A stretch of 64,000 bases of DNA from Seiridium cupressi (GCA_036674765.1 JARVKI010000030.1:248001-312000); one strand, 5' to 3'; numbered from the stretch's first letter, positions 11,502 to 24,158 are shown. Made by a program: numbers and translations. Notes: a model not told the origin generated them from the letters alone.

Positions 11502-12515
11502 ATGCGGGTGCATAGGTTTCTGTGTGCAATGTCATTCGCCTTTGCGGCAGCACAATCTTTCGCACATTCATACCAGGGCATCGATCGTCGAGATCTTGAA
11601 TCATCCGCAGCTGTCCATGCTCAGACCATTCCCATCTCCGATGACCTATCGCCTCACACAGACGTCGTCACGAAGCGAGAGATGATCCCTGATATCGACC
11701 TTGACAGTCTTGTCGATAAAGTCTGGGACAAGGCGAAGGGCAAGTTTGACGATGCGGCGGCTGATTTTAAGAAAGGATTCGAAGGTACTGTAGACGCAGC
11801 TGAGAAGGCGTTCAACGATGCAGTAGATGCAGCTAAGAAAACCGTGAACGACATCAAGGATGCTGTTGAGAAAGTCTGGGAGGATATCCAAGAGCAGATC
11901 TCCGAGTTGAAGGATAAGGCCGCGGGTCTTATTCATGATTGGATTCACGAGCATATCGTCGAACCACTGATCAAAATTTTGACTGTCCTTGCCGTCATCT
12001 TCTCATTTCTACCAGTATGGTATCTGCTTCATCTTGTTGCAAAGCCATTTGTCAGGACGGGAAAGGCGAAACCGAGAACCACTGTCAACATCGAGCTACC
12101 GCCCTGGCCTGCGACGCACAGCCCGAAGGAGTCTAAAGAACCGGGTAAAGGTTGGGCTTACTACGTTGTTAGAAGCTGGGAGAAGTACGGACAGGGAGTC
12201 GTCTGCTTCATGTGCCCTTTCATCAGTGGCTTTGTGTCCTGGTTAAATGCACGGAAGGTACCAAAGCTGGAATACGATGTACGCAAGCTCCGGTTAGAAC
12301 TGGAAGATCTCAAGACTAGGCTGGAGGAGCAAAGGGCACAGCAACAGCGGAGAGAGAAACAAGAACAACTCCACTGGGAAGAGACGCGAAAAGAATTAAT
12401 GGGGAAAGATGAGCACAGGACACAGGGGAAAGGGCAAGAAAGACGGCAGAGACTGGAGAAAGGACCAGGCATAGATTGGCCATTGGAGCGGGAGTCGCGC
12501 CATAACTTTATATGA
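11502..12515 (+). CDS. Putative secretory/membrane protein with apolipoprotein-like amphipathic helices
   Basis: This intronless frame gives 337 aa from the ATG at 11502; the frame opens slightly upstream but without an ATG. The first 22 or so residues form a signal peptide (basic start, Ala/Phe-rich core, Ala-Gln-Ser-Phe-Ala end). A Lys-Arg pair at about residue 60 could be a Kex2 site. Residues of about 67-150 are a long run of Lys/Asp/Ala/Val heptad- and 11-mer-like amphipathic helices resembling apolipoprotein or perilipin-type lipid-surface helices. One strong transmembrane helix follows, then a basic segment, a Cys-Phe-Met-Cys-Pro membrane-proximal patch, and a C-terminal coiled coil rich in Gln, Arg and Glu. 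I recognise no named family. Confidence 0.6.
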   Translation: MRVHRFLCAMSFAFAAAQSFAHSYQGIDRRDLESSAAVHAQTIPISDDLSPHTDVVTKREMIPDIDLDSLVDKVWDKAKGKFDDAAADFKKGFEGTVDAAEKAFNDAVDAAKKTVNDIKDAVEKVWEDIQEQISELKDKAAGLIHDWIHEHIVEPLIKILTVLAVIFSFLPVWYLLHLVAKPFVRTGKAKPRTTVNIELPPWPATHSPKESKEPGKGWAYYVVRSWEKYGQGVVCFMCPFISGFVSWLNARKVPKLEYDVRKLRLELEDLKTRLEEQRAQQQRREKQEQLHWEETRKELMGKDEHRTQGKGQERRQRLEKGPGIDWPLERESRHNFI

Positions 12516-13770
12516 TGACCCACACTAGTGATATGTAGTTCAGACAATATCCCTTCAGATGGCATACATATGGAGTCGATTGGAGACATCTGGCGGTTCT
12601 GTTCGTGGTTGTTATTCGTGTTTCTTTCGTACTGGGGGTTAATTCAGACGGCCTTGCGTCGAGTACAGAGACCAATTCGTGACCAAGGGATGACCATGAG
12701 AGCATAGGCTGCCACTGATTCCATGGCGAGATATTGGCACACCCAGGTCTTGGTGTGGATGACACGAGTTTATATCTCCCGGCAATCGCCAGTTCGATGC
12801 GTCCATAGGCATCTGATTCCACTGAAATACATGTAGACACCGTCTGTCAGGGTACGGATGAATACGAGTGTGGGAGCTGGAGCCGAGCTTCCACCAGTCA
12901 CATGCCTTTCTGAGAGAATCTTGTTACCTTAAAACGATTGGCTCAAATCAAGCTAACCATCAATCTCTCTAATTCCCCCTCACTTGCTCAATTGCTCAAT
13001 CGAGTATAGAATGAGTTGGTATTGATCCATTGGAAGCTCCGGACCCACCAACGCATGTACCCCAGATTTCCCCCGCAATCTACGTGGGCTGACGAGTGGC
13101 CGGAAGGTACGGATCACTGACGGAGGCGCCCGAAATAGGGACGCGTTAAGCCGCTTTGAGCAACTCTGACGAAAACCCATGACAGCTACGGGAGCTACGA
13201 CCATCGTACGGTTGCGAGGTGGCATGGATGGCGTGTGTAACCTCCAGCCCACGACCAGCTGAGCCGTCATGTGCAGTCACGCGATCCTCGTCCGTTGGAT
13301 GAATCAGAGTTTACCCCGCTCATCGCGACAACAACAGACGGCAAGAACTGCTCAGAGCCATGCAATCCCATGCCATCAGCTGTCGGCCGACCATGCCGGG
13401 GCCTGCCAACACCATTCCAGGCAGTGCCAGCCATTGGCATCGACAGACGAACACCTGAATGCTGATCAACCTTCCCCTCTTCTTAATCTCGATTTCCCCT
13501 CCTTCCTTCAACTCGTCTTCTCTCTTCTTTGTCCACAACTGACATACAAAACACTGCCAAACATCACGAGAACCACTTTCCTTGTTCCTATCGAACAAGC
13601 AATCACCATCTCCATCCAATCACCCGCTGCCCAGGTAGATCCACGGTAGCTAGCTTCTGAAGCAATCCCTCTTCACCACAACATCACATCAAGCTCCAGC
13701 TCTTGTCCTAGTACAGGAGCTCTATCACAAGAAGTACACTCAAGAAACTTCAGCAACCCCAATCGCCAAC
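12516..13770. other. Intergenic with CT-rich promoter/5' UTR
   Basis: The right part (about 13470-13560) is a CT-rich stretch followed by CAAC/CACAAC motifs leading to the ATG at 13771, which is typical of the transcription-start region of well-expressed fungal genes. A minus-strand open frame at 12980-13270 has no family support. Confidence 0.45.
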
Positions 13771-14571
13771 ATGACGGAACCTCTCACCAAGGTCGACTCA
13801 GCCATCCAGGGTCTCTCCTCTTCCCCGCCACAAAAGAAGACGAGAATGAGCTCCAGCGCACCTGGCGTCATGAACCTAGACGATCTCAGTGAGTACTACG
13901 TGATGTTTCCAATTCCAGAAAGAGCAATTGGTGACCATATCTGTGGCAGGGGACAACAAGACGCCAATTCAAATAGCAATTGAGACGCAGAAGACGGGAT
14001 GGTAAGCTACCCCCCTGCTCCACCCTAGCTTCCAGCATGCAACACATGCCGCGCCCCACACATGTGGAGAACTTACGGGTATCTGCCACCCCTCTGCATG
14101 ATGCTAACTAGCGCTGCCTATAGGAAGATCAATTCCTCCTCAACATCGGTAGAGGACAAGGAGGTCCTCAAGAAGCCGCTGACCACCCCTCCGGTCAAGA
14201 AGATTGAGATCGAGTTCCCTCTCGGCATGACCGTAACGGCACGAAACCTCAAGGGAGTGACTATCAAGGACGCACTTGATGCCATGCACAAGCCCTACAA
14301 GAAGCGAGTAAGTCGGCCCGCACTAACCAGTTGAGACCCAGGATGGGGTCTCACTTGAACACTTGCGTACTAATCTCTACACCCTCAGGCGGACGATGAA
14401 CTTGACAAGCCCTACCTCGAGGGTTTCACGTGGGATGCATTGCGAGATGGCAACACGGAAGAGGAGACGCAGCATGAATGGACGCGGATACACGTACGCC
14501 TACAGTCCACGCCAGGTATCACCTCAGGTGGTGGCAAAAAGAAGAAGAACAAGGGTGGCGACGACGCATAA
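13771..14571 (+). CDS. DUF6699-like small protein (4 exons)
   Basis: Exons 13771-13888, 13950-14001, 14124-14307 and 14389-14571 join in frame to 178 aa. All three introns have good signals: GTGAGT...GGCAG, GTAAGC...CTATAG and GTAAGT...CCTCAG. The N-terminus is Ser/Pro-rich and probably disordered. The centre contains Pro-Ile-Gln-Ile-Ala-Ile-Glu-Thr followed by a Pro-Pro-Val/Glu-Phe-Pro-Leu-Gly strand region, then Val-Thr-Ile-Lys-Asp-Ala-Leu-Asp-Ala-Met, and a Trp-rich C-terminal part. That order resembles DUF6699, a small alpha/beta domain best known from fungi. The C-terminus ends in a Gly/Lys-rich tail. Function unknown. The four-exon model is strong because every junction restores the same conserved-looking frame. 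Confidence 0.65.
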
Positions 14572-16922
14572 TTGCCCTCCCTCTCTGCATCCACACCTCA
14601 TCTCATATAATCCCCCGGGCTCCATCTACTCCTGTCTCATCAATGAACTCATTGCAAGGCGTATGGGTTATTTCCGATAGGCTGTTCGGATTGCATTGCC
14701 TAGCTTAGTCGGCGAACTGGGCTAGAGCTTGATGAACCCTGGTTTCCATATTCCGGGGCTTGAAAACAGGTCTCTCAACTTGTAGCTAATTAGCACTGTG
14801 TGTTGTTCTGTATCAATATACCTGTGCTTGCACCTTGGAGCTCTAGACGCCTTTGCGCTGTGACATACGTGCTATTGTGCTACAGTTCCACAGTTCTGGC
14901 AATATGCTAACCATTGGGTCAGCCATCCCTGGAACGCATCATCCATGACTCAGCGTCAATCGTGGATCCGCATGAACTCGCCTCCTAGTTTAGAAACGTA
15001 CATCCACTCCTCCTCTAGTTTCCATGACTCAGCGCAGCTTCTGAAAATTGCGGCTTGGCACTGAACCATGACACTGCTAGGTTTTCGCTCACCCTGGCCT
15101 GTTGCTGCATCTGCTATAGAGAAACTCCCAGTCCGCCGAATATAATCCCGGTCGAGAGAGCTATGAAGCCGACGAGAACACGACGAAGAGTGAGGTTGAT
15201 GTTAGAGAGAGGGTTGGCGCCAGCTAGGATATCTGGGCAATCAGGCACAGGATCAGTCACAAGCTACCGATTGTATATCAAACCTGATTCTCGGGAAGTT
15301 TAAGAGGTCTGGCCGAGAGAAATGTCATGACCGCAGCGATAGCGTGATAAGCTCTACCATTGCCCAGCATATCTAATCAAGCCATCTCTCGAGCCGTCTC
15401 ACAACATTAGCGAAGGGACTGAGGTCTGAATGGATTCTCGCAACTACTCAATCGAGACTGTGCGCAATTAGCGAGAGGCAAACAATTATGATGGATATCG
15501 GGCGAAGGCTGACATCCAAGGCACATGCTTGTCGCGCATGCACCGAAATCCCTGGCGCGCTGGGGCGATCTGCGGGACCAGAGTGTTGGGAAATATTCGA
15601 CTGGCAAAGGCTTGACCTACGAGGCGCCCATTGTGCAGTTTACGTGGCAGCCTGGCTACTATGTTCATTCAACCTGCCCTACGTCATTCTGGATGTGCTT
15701 TTCCGAAGCTAGATATGTATCCCCGCCGCTTAGTGCGATACTATGCATCCCTCAGTGTCATGGGCCATCCGCCTTTCCCGGCTGCTGGCCAGTAGATCAG
15801 GGGTTATCTGAGCTTTCAGCATTGTCGCGTATTGGGTCCGTCGATATCGATCAGGCCTTACTTCGCGATAACCTATCCTGCCGTTGCGAATCTGCCTATG
15901 ATCCCCCAGTACGCCACGCACAAAAGATGAACCCGGCGGCAAGACAACTGTAGTATAGGACTCGCAATTGCATTGTCCAACCTCTCCTAATCCTTGGGTG
16001 TTGGTGGAGGCCACGAGACTGATCAGTGATCACCAGCTAGCGTCCGAACCAGATACACATTCTTCTGACGGGAATGGGGGACCTCGAGCTCCGGCTTTGT
16101 TAGGGTGCCCAAATTCCCATGTTTCAATGCTTCGCAGCTGCTAGTTGAAGCATGGAAATTTCGTCTAGGCGCTGCGCTAGGTGAGCAGCGGGTGAGGCGC
16201 TAAACGTTAGAGTGAGTACTCGCCTGCATGTAGGTCCAACACTCCGCCAGCGCATGATCTTACCACTAGATCTAATATGCATGCCGACGGAACTCTGCAT
16301 TTCGCAATAGGAAAGCCTCCAGTAAATCTCAGCTGCATTGGCACGAGCTTAGGCAATATGAACCATATAGACTAGAAACACTATACAAGTCACACGTTGA
16401 ACAATGAAATTTGGTCTGAAAGAACATCGAGTCTGACTGTTCCGTTTTCCCGGCAACCTACTGTAGTCTGTCTACATGGTGTAGCCTGTCTTCATGGTGT
16501 AGGGAGCTTGGGGAGTGGCTCCCCCAGTCCCAGCCGCAGTTCAAGAAGTGGGGAGGCAAGCCAGGATCAGGTCCGGAGGAGCATGTGATTGGCAGAGCTC
16601 ACTGAGAATTCAAACTCTACCGGGGGCTCGTGCTGCTAACCGACCAGTCTAAGGCGCCCTAAAGCAGTTACTGCCGATTCATCGACGATCACTCTGCGGG
16701 CTTCCTCCCTCGCCCAGGTAATCGGGAATTCGCAATCCTAACCACCTACTTACATACTTGGATTCTATTGATCCCGACGACCTTGGCATTTCATTTGTGC
16801 ACACTCACGAGTGCATTGAAACCGTAGTCGAATATCCATCTTTATCTTGGACTGCATGGTGTTATTGTAGTATTTGCGTGGGCCAGCTCTCGGCATTCAG
16901 CGCTCACCCGGTTTTGTTGCCG
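14572..16922. other. Long intergenic region with possible membrane-protein remnant
   Basis: No complete gene is seen. On the minus strand at about 15117-15243 a short open segment reads like one exon of a membrane protein (a polar stretch with an Asn-Leu-Thr glycosylation site followed by a hydrophobic helix), ending at an in-frame TAG. An 18-bp unit is repeated twice in tandem at about 16467-16502. The right end must hold the promoter of the histidine kinase. Confidence 0.35.
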
Positions 16923-19900
16923 ATGCCTCGGCAGTCAACACCAAAACCACCGCCTATTGGTGCTGAGACGGCTCCGGGTTTGGTTGACGCCATGGGCAAG
17001 GCTTTCTCGGAAGCGACGCGCGAGCGCGAGGCACTCAAGTCATTATCCCATTTGTCCTTCTCACGATACCACAGCTGACCAAGGAAAGATATTATCCGCT
17101 GTCCTCGAACAGTACTTACAATGACAGGTCCACTGCGCTCCCCAGCTCCCAGCTCTCCACTTCGAGCGACACCGTTCTCACTGCTCTCGCCCAGCTGGCT
17201 GTCATTCGCACCAGGACGTCCCGCTCGCTGATCTCACTCTTCGATGCCAAGTGGCAGCACATCGTCGCCGAGGCGACATCCGACATGCCTCTGAGGCCAA
17301 ACCTCAATCACGCCGACCGAAATGGACAAGATTTATGGCTGTGCGGGACGGCAATCCCACGTTCAGATGGGATTTGTGAGTGCTCTCTCGCACCACAGGT
17401 CTGCAAAGGCTCCCCGTTCGGAGATTTGCCCGCCACATTTGTCCGGGATCTCCAGAGCGATGACCGATTTTCGAGCAAGCCATATTGTGCAGCAGGCTCC
17501 CCAGCCCGCTTCTATGCCTCTGTACCAATCAGGACCGCGCGGGGCATCGACATTGGTGTGTTCTGCGTCATCCACCATGAACCAATGGACGGGGATGCTG
17601 AGTGGCAGAACAATATCGCCGATGTCCTCTCTACTATCTCTTCTGCCATCATGGGTCACTTCGAGTCCGAACGAATGAAGCTGGCCCATCGAAGGAGTCA
17701 GCGCATGGTCCGTGGCGTGGGGTCGTTTGTCGAGGAAGCGTCGACGCTGACAGACTGGCACGAAGGGCCCAATCCATCAGCGTTCAGGGATGTGGTGGGA
17801 ATGGAAGGTTCACTCAATGACTGGCAACAAGCATTGCAACACGAGCACAGGAAGTCGCATGACGCAGATGCCGACGACAGCCGCGAAACAAGGCGGAGTA
17901 TTCGAGGTGCCTCTGATGGAGGAATTGACTCGGTGCATTCGCGCTCGCAAGATCGGCACAGATCTTCCAGTTCGCGCTCAACCGGACGAAATACACCTGC
18001 TCTGCCCAGTGACCAAGACGGGGGGCTACAGAATATATTCTCCAAGGCTGCTAATCTAATACGAGAGTCAATAGAAGTAGAAGGCGTCGTTTTCTTGGAT
18101 GCAGATGCCGGAACTTTTGGTTCCCGTGTAGGCGAGGCTGATATCAACGGATCTCCTGCGACATCTTCGCTTGCTAACTCCAGCAGCGACGAGGCGCATT
18201 CGGGTCCGGAAAATGGCGGTGCTGGTCGGTGCTGCCCCGTTCTTGGCTTTTCCACGTCCGACACATCGAGCATTAACAACGACACGGCTTCACGTACGCA
18301 GATTACTTTGCCTGGCAAAGTTATAGCTACTCTACTTCGCAGATACCCTGGGGGTAAAACCTGGAATTTTGACGAGAATGGGTCGCTCCAATCTAGTGAT
18401 TCATCTGAGGATGACACTCCATCGATATTCACTCCAGTCGTACTACAGAGCTTGCCATCTTGGAAAAAGGATACAAGGGCTAAACCATGGGCAAGACAGC
18501 GAGAAGGGTCAAACTTGTCAGCTATATTCCCGGGAGCACGCAGCATTGCCTTCGTTCCAGCATGGAATGAGAAGACGGGACGATGGCATTCAGGTTGCTT
18601 CGTCTATACTTTCACACCAGATCGTAATCTTACCACTGCCGGCGAGCTAAGCTATCTCCGGGCCTTCAACGTTCTGGTGATGGCTGAAGTTTCTCGGCTG
18701 CAGGCCAGACTCGAAATCAAAGCACAAAATGATATACTAAACTCGATCTCGCATGAACTACGGTCACCGCTTCATGGCGTTATTCTCGGAGTAGAGCTTA
18801 TTCGCGACACTAGTCTCGACACCTTCCAGGGAAACATTATCCACACTGTTGAAACCTGTGGTCGGACGCTTCTCGACACGATTGACCACCTGCTCGATTT
18901 CTCCAACATCAACAACTTTCTACGTATTGACAAAAAACAAAAACCGGAAAAACGTTTGACTGGACTCTCGACCATCGAAACGGGTATGAAGAATTTGCTT
19001 GTCGAAGTCGACCTCGATGCCCTGGTGGAAGAAGTCGTTGAGAGCGTGTTCGCGGGTCATAACTTCCAACGTCTATCGATCGGTCAAATCGATCGCGCCA
19101 ATCAGATGCCCTCGGTTGATAACCAAGCAAACAGCCATCTTGATTGTATGAAAGCCATGGAAGAGATTGGCTCCTCCCGGAAAGACATTGATACATCGGC
19201 TTCGCCATCCAATTCCGTCTCCATTCAACTGGACATTGAGCCCGATGTCCATCGCTATCTTACTACCATTGGAGCCATTCGTAGAATTGTTATGAATCTT
19301 TTTGGTAACGCGCTAAAGTACACCCAACGAGGAGCAATCAGGGTATCACTGTCTCGTGTCCCGTTGTCAACTAAGAAACATAGAGGGAAACAGCACACTG
19401 TTCGGATTACCGTGTCCGACACAGGACAGGGCATGTCTGAAGACTACATCGCACACAAACTCTACAAGCCGTTTCACCAGGAGAATGATTTGAGTCCCGG
19501 AACTGGACTTGGCCTCAGTCTCGTGAAGGGCATAGTTGATTCGCTTGGTGGTGAGATCTCTTTCAAGAGCAAACTAAACGTCGGGACTGCTGTGACAGTC
19601 TTGCTCCCACTCACACCGGCAACTATGCCACCAAGGGACGATTCGAGCGAGAAGACCGAAGAAGTGTTCCTCGGGCAGAAACGTCAGCTGAAAGGGTTGA
19701 GAGTACATCTCACTGACCTACCACAGATGCATACGTCAATAATCAGCGAGTCTTTTCTTAACATGAAGCCTCTGCAATGTGCATCAGTGGAAATGGTATG
19801 CCGTGATTGGCTGAAGATGGAAATTGTTCACGGAACTCTCTCCTGTCCAGATGTCGTCCTTTGCTCGGAAACAGCTGTTGACAATATCGACGGTCTATCG

Positions 19901-20724
19901 CACATAAGCGGAAAAGCTCCGATCGTGGTGGTATGCAACGATGCTGTCGCCGCTCATAGTCGGACTCTGGTATCATGTGGATATGTGGGCGGCAGAATTG
20001 TCGAGTTTGTTTCGCAACCGTAAGTCAAAAAAACCAAGTTCGATCAACTTAACGACCATGCTGACTTGAGAACATAAGTGTTGGCCCTCGAAAATTGGCC
20101 AAAATTCTCTTGTTGGCATTCAAGCGATGGGTTGCTTTACAGGGCCTACATTCACCAACAGACGGATTCACGTTACCCACGTTACCCACTTCGCCTTTCA
20201 CGGCACCACCAACACCCCTGGACTTGGATGACACTCCATTCATGCAGCGAGCTCTTGCCTCTAGCCAACCTATATCCGACGTGCCGGCCACTTCACCGGT
20301 CGAACCCTTTTTGCCAACGTTGCCAAGCACGCCCCCGAGAGAGAAACAGCCGGCTGAATTTCTACTTGTGGATGACAACCCTGTAAATATCAAGATTCTT
20401 TGTGCGTTCATGAAAAAGCTTGGTCGCACATACGGTACTGCTACAAATGGAGAAGAAGCTGTGGCTAGCTTCAAGGCCAACGACTACAGGTGTGTCTTGA
20501 TGGACATCTCAATGCCCAAACTCGATGGTATGGCAGCTACCCGCTTGATACGAAAACATGAGCGCAAGCACAATTCGGATCCCGCTACGATAATAGCTCT
20601 AACGGGATTGGCGTCTGCTTCTACGCAGAAAGAGGCATTCGCAAGCGGCATGAATCTGGTCTTGACCAAGCCTGTCATGCTGAAAGACCTCAAGAACATT
20701 CTGCGTACTGAGAACTACATATAA
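16923..20724 (+). CDS. Hybrid histidine kinase (GAF - HisKA - HATPase - receiver)
   Basis: Proposed exons 16923-17038, 17089-20019 and 20079-20724 give about 1230 aa. After a short Pro-rich start and a Ser-Glu-Ala-Thr-Arg-Glu-Arg-Glu motif comes a GAF domain (about residues 55-215), a Ser-rich linker, and the kinase core: H-box Ser-His-Glu-Leu-Arg-Ser-Pro-Leu-His with the phospho-accepting His at residue 594 (codon at 18752), an N-box with Asn-Leu-Phe-Gly-Asn-Ala, G1 Asp-Thr-Gly-Gln-Gly and G2 Gly-Thr-Gly-Leu-Gly-Leu. The C-terminal receiver domain has Val-Asp-Asp-Asn, the acceptor Asp near residue 1158 (codon at 20503) and the Thr-Lys-Pro lysine. It would relay phosphate His to Asp, then probably to an HPt protein such as Ypd1. 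No transmembrane helix is seen, so a cytosolic sensor is likely. The first intron has an unusual GTCATT donor but restores the family sequence; the second (GTAAGT, CTGAC, TAAG) is clear. Confidence 0.92.
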
Positions 20725-23654
20725 TAGGGGCACAATCTCATTACATGGCATTCACGCACTTCCAACCCCCGGCCTCCACGAATGGCGGGATGTGGGATGG
20801 AGCGAAAATGATGTTCGCTGCCGTCTTCGGGAGTTCTTCCCGTGAACGGAGCTCTCATTTTCATACCTCTCTTTATACTTGCTCTGCGCAAGATATCGAA
20901 CTCAAGTTTCGCTTCAATTGCCGGCTCTCAAAAACGTGACCAAACGACTCGATCAACACACGTACAAAGTCGTTCGGTATTTCGCAGATTCCATTTTCAT
21001 TTGCTCGTACATTCTGCAAACAACAGGTCTCTCGGAATTGGACCGTTGTTCTCGATTGATGTTGCGTCCACCCGAGATGATGAAGAAGCACGACCCTGGC
21101 CGCTCAGCAGAAGTGGTAGAGAATGAACCATCTCTTTGGGTCCCGTTATCTTGCTAGCATCTCAAATTCCCCGAAATACACGACTGTGGAGGAAAACATG
21201 TATCCGGCAAAGTCCAGCGAAAACTTTTTGCATGTTTTCTTTTCAGACCCAGGGATCTGCACCTCGGGGAGGACGGACGGGCCAATGCGCAGCCGTGATA
21301 TCACACGTATGTGCGTCTCCGCTATTGCCGGTGGGCTGTCGAGAAGATTGAAAGAGGTGGCCCCGTCAATCTCATGGATGTGGTCATCTCAATGAGAATT
21401 GAAGAAGTTTAGGAGGTAGACCCGATCGGCATTTAGGGAGCAATAGTATTCGAGGAAGGATCCATACAAAGCAACGTCCGCTCTGGTCAACCCGGGTACT
21501 GTGCACACTAACTCCAGAGGGGTGTCAACAGCGCAAGGTGTAAACATCAACTGTTGCTCGGATATTCAAGAGCTTGCTGGCATGGATATCTCAAATGTGC
21601 CGCCGCCAATCTTGGACTTTCGTCCCATACATATCACGCCGTTGAAATGTAGCAGTCGATATTGGAAGACATGGTTGTGTTTTTTCAGGTCCTGTGAAAC
21701 GAGCACAATGTCTATGAGATGGGCAAGGCCGCCGCCATCTGGTCAGAGATCATCTGGTTCCAGGAGGCATGACGGCTTGCGGACAGACAACTTCGCTTGA
21801 CTGACAGTCCGGGCGTTTCCTACCATAACGTAGAAAGCGAGTGCCTAGCGAGTATGTGCCTCGAAGTATCGAAAGAGATTTATCGGAGGATGTCAACCCA
21901 GAGGTGACATTACTATTGGAGGGGGGTGGCAGCTACCGAGCAAGGTTCTGCTGCATTCCGTTTCTCCTACAAGGTGTCTTCGCTTAGGCTATCGTCCTTT
22001 TACTTGCCACGTCGCCTTCACAGTATACAGTGTTCTTAGTGAATGGTGCATTGTGCGCATTGGAGAATCTGGTTTTCGCAAGAATTATTGTGAGCATACG
22101 ATATCAACGCGTTGGGGATACGATAGCTTAGTAAGAACACACATCGATTATTACATACCATATCACCTGCCTTTATACGTGTTTCTCGGCGACTACAGCA
22201 CCTGGCTTGGAATTTTGATATTGGCAAATTTATCATGAATAATTCATCAGCCTAGCTGGAATATTAATTCATGGTTTCCCCTCATCCTGTCTGCTTAGGC
22301 AGAACTAACAGAAGTTCTCATGGAGCCATGTCCTCTGCTATCAGATAGCCTCGTGTAAGAGTTTGCTACGTTAACCTGAAGAACTTCCGCTGTGGCTATC
22401 CCCTGTTCTTTTGGGCATAACTCCGGACAATTCGCGACATTCATGATCTCGGCGCTCATGCGCTGAGATTCCGACACCTCTGAGGTGAGACCTGATTCAA
22501 TGTAGAAATAGATGTTAAAGCACTTTTTTCCGAAGCAATACCCGCAGTATGCATCTCGGCGGCTCTTGCGCCCAGCAGCACTATCAATCGCGAGTACGCA
22601 GAACACCTCCAGTCAACCCAGAATACCATCCTGAACTTGATTCAGATGTTCCCCATAGCGCAGGCACTATTCGAGTTGACAAGCAAGAGTTTCGGACGCT
22701 CAACCCGACCAGTTAGAGATCTTAGCTCTTAGTGATAGTGCAAGAGGCGCCCTTCATCGACGAGACGATCTGGGGTAGCCTCGTCTGGGACCATAAAACA
22801 GATGAAGAAGCCGTCAACGTGGCTTGCTATTCCGCGAATATAACAATTTATCCCGAGTTCGAAAAGTGTAGTTTCCCATCTAGAATCCATGAGACATCGC
22901 CTAATGTACAAAATCGCATGTTCCCACCCCTTTAAGAAGTACAGAATAGAAGGGGCGTCTACAATCTCCGCTTACCTATGGCCAGAAATAGTGGGCTGCC
23001 CTTGCGAAAGCATTCCTGCAAAATCCTAAAGTCCTACAGCCTTAGCTGTATCGTGCTTCCTTGGTTGCGATGATCATCATGGGCCCGTCTCCTGATACTA
23101 TGGTCAAACGCTCCTAGGAGAGACATTATCAGCACTGTACTTGCGGCCAGAGAGCTTTTTCAAGACTAGGCGATGCCTCGCAATGGTTGCACGGCGCTAT
23201 CTGTAGACAATGAATTTAGTTCGGTTGTGCAAGACACAGAAGACATCTGGACTCGATAAAAGAATTGCCATTAAGTCTGTGACTCATAGAGCTTCTGAAA
23301 ACTAAAGCCAGATGCATTGAGCTGATGAGTTTCAAGAACGAGAGCAATACCCTATCCTATGAAGAGGTGAGACCTTTTATGAGGTCAGACTCAGGGACAT
23401 AGCATTGCTGGTGTGTAAAATGATTCAACATGCTCTATTCGTTGCAGATTAGTATCGTATCCATTTTTATTTTCTATCATTATTTCACCTAAAATTGGTT
23501 GCTCCCATTTGCAATTGTTCATTTATGGCAATAAAGAGCAAGGCATAATCTTTGTTCGGCTCTCGGTGTCACAACAAGATCATTGTCTACGCCCCCGTTA
23601 ATATTTGTGGAGAAATACTTGATATCTCTTGTGCCCCATGAGAAAGAGCTCTTA
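20725..23654. other. Gene-poor region
   Basis: Nearly 3 kb without a supportable gene. Open frames are short, lack matching splice signals and show no family motif. The DNA becomes more AT-rich and looks decayed towards the right, next to the foldback element. One open stretch at 22732-22935 plus encodes a 67-residue segment without an ATG and without similarity I recognise. Confidence 0.5.
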
Positions 23655-23921
23655 TGTCACGTGGTGTACGGTGGGATTAGGGACAAAGAACAATTGTAGC
23701 ACGAAGTGCTGCAACTGTTCTCTAGCCCGTTTTTGTTGAGGATGAACCTAATCCTTTGTCTACATGAAGCCCTTGACAATTGACAACTTACTATCATGGG
23801 TTTCAGATAGACAACAGATGAGTTTCATACTTCATAAGAATGAGAATGGGCTAGAGAGCAATTGTAGCACTTCGTGCTGCAACTATTCTTTATACCCTAG
23901 CTTACCATATACCGCGTGACA
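23655..23921. mobile_element. Degenerate foldback/MITE-like inverted repeat
   Basis: The left half is an imperfect reverse complement of the right half over essentially its whole length. The outer ends (TGTCACGTGG at 23655 and its near-complement ending at 23921), the ATTGTAGCACGAAGTGCTGC core near 23702 and its partner near 23862, and inner stems TTGTCTACATGAAGCCC against GGGTTTCAGATAGACAA all pair in register. Many mismatches are C/T or G/A. The core segments are themselves palindromic (GCACGAAGTGC), giving extra hairpins. There is no coding capacity, so a non-autonomous foldback DNA transposon or MITE is the best reading. A target-site duplication is not obvious. Confidence 0.65.
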
Positions 23922-24158
23922 CTTGCGATAGCAAGAATCACTGTGTATAAGGCGCTTTCATGTACGATGTTTCAGGTCACACAATAGGTTGTACTTTCTT
24001 TTTAGCAAGAAACTGCATTACTTATTCAGTAAACAATCTTGTTGTTCGCCCTAGTTGCCGAATCTCTCGGCATTCTATATATCCGTCCCATCGGTCCGAC
24101 CTAGGGAATCGGAAATTCAATCATCACCAAAGTAAGCTACACCAATACCAACGCTAAC

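Noticed and set aside
12980..13270. Minus-strand 96-codon frame with an ATG
   Set aside because: No family motif or splice partner, and it lies in the promoter region of the four-exon gene.
16600..16690. tRNA-like sequence (D-arm-like GACCAGTCTAAGGCGC and a T-loop-like TTTGAAT on the other strand)
   Set aside because: No anticodon stem, acceptor stem and T-arm can be paired together on either strand. At most it is a decayed tRNA piece, and more likely chance.
17698..18546. Long minus-strand frame inside the histidine kinase
   Set aside because: It is an antisense shadow of the Ser-rich linker of the kinase and shows no domain.
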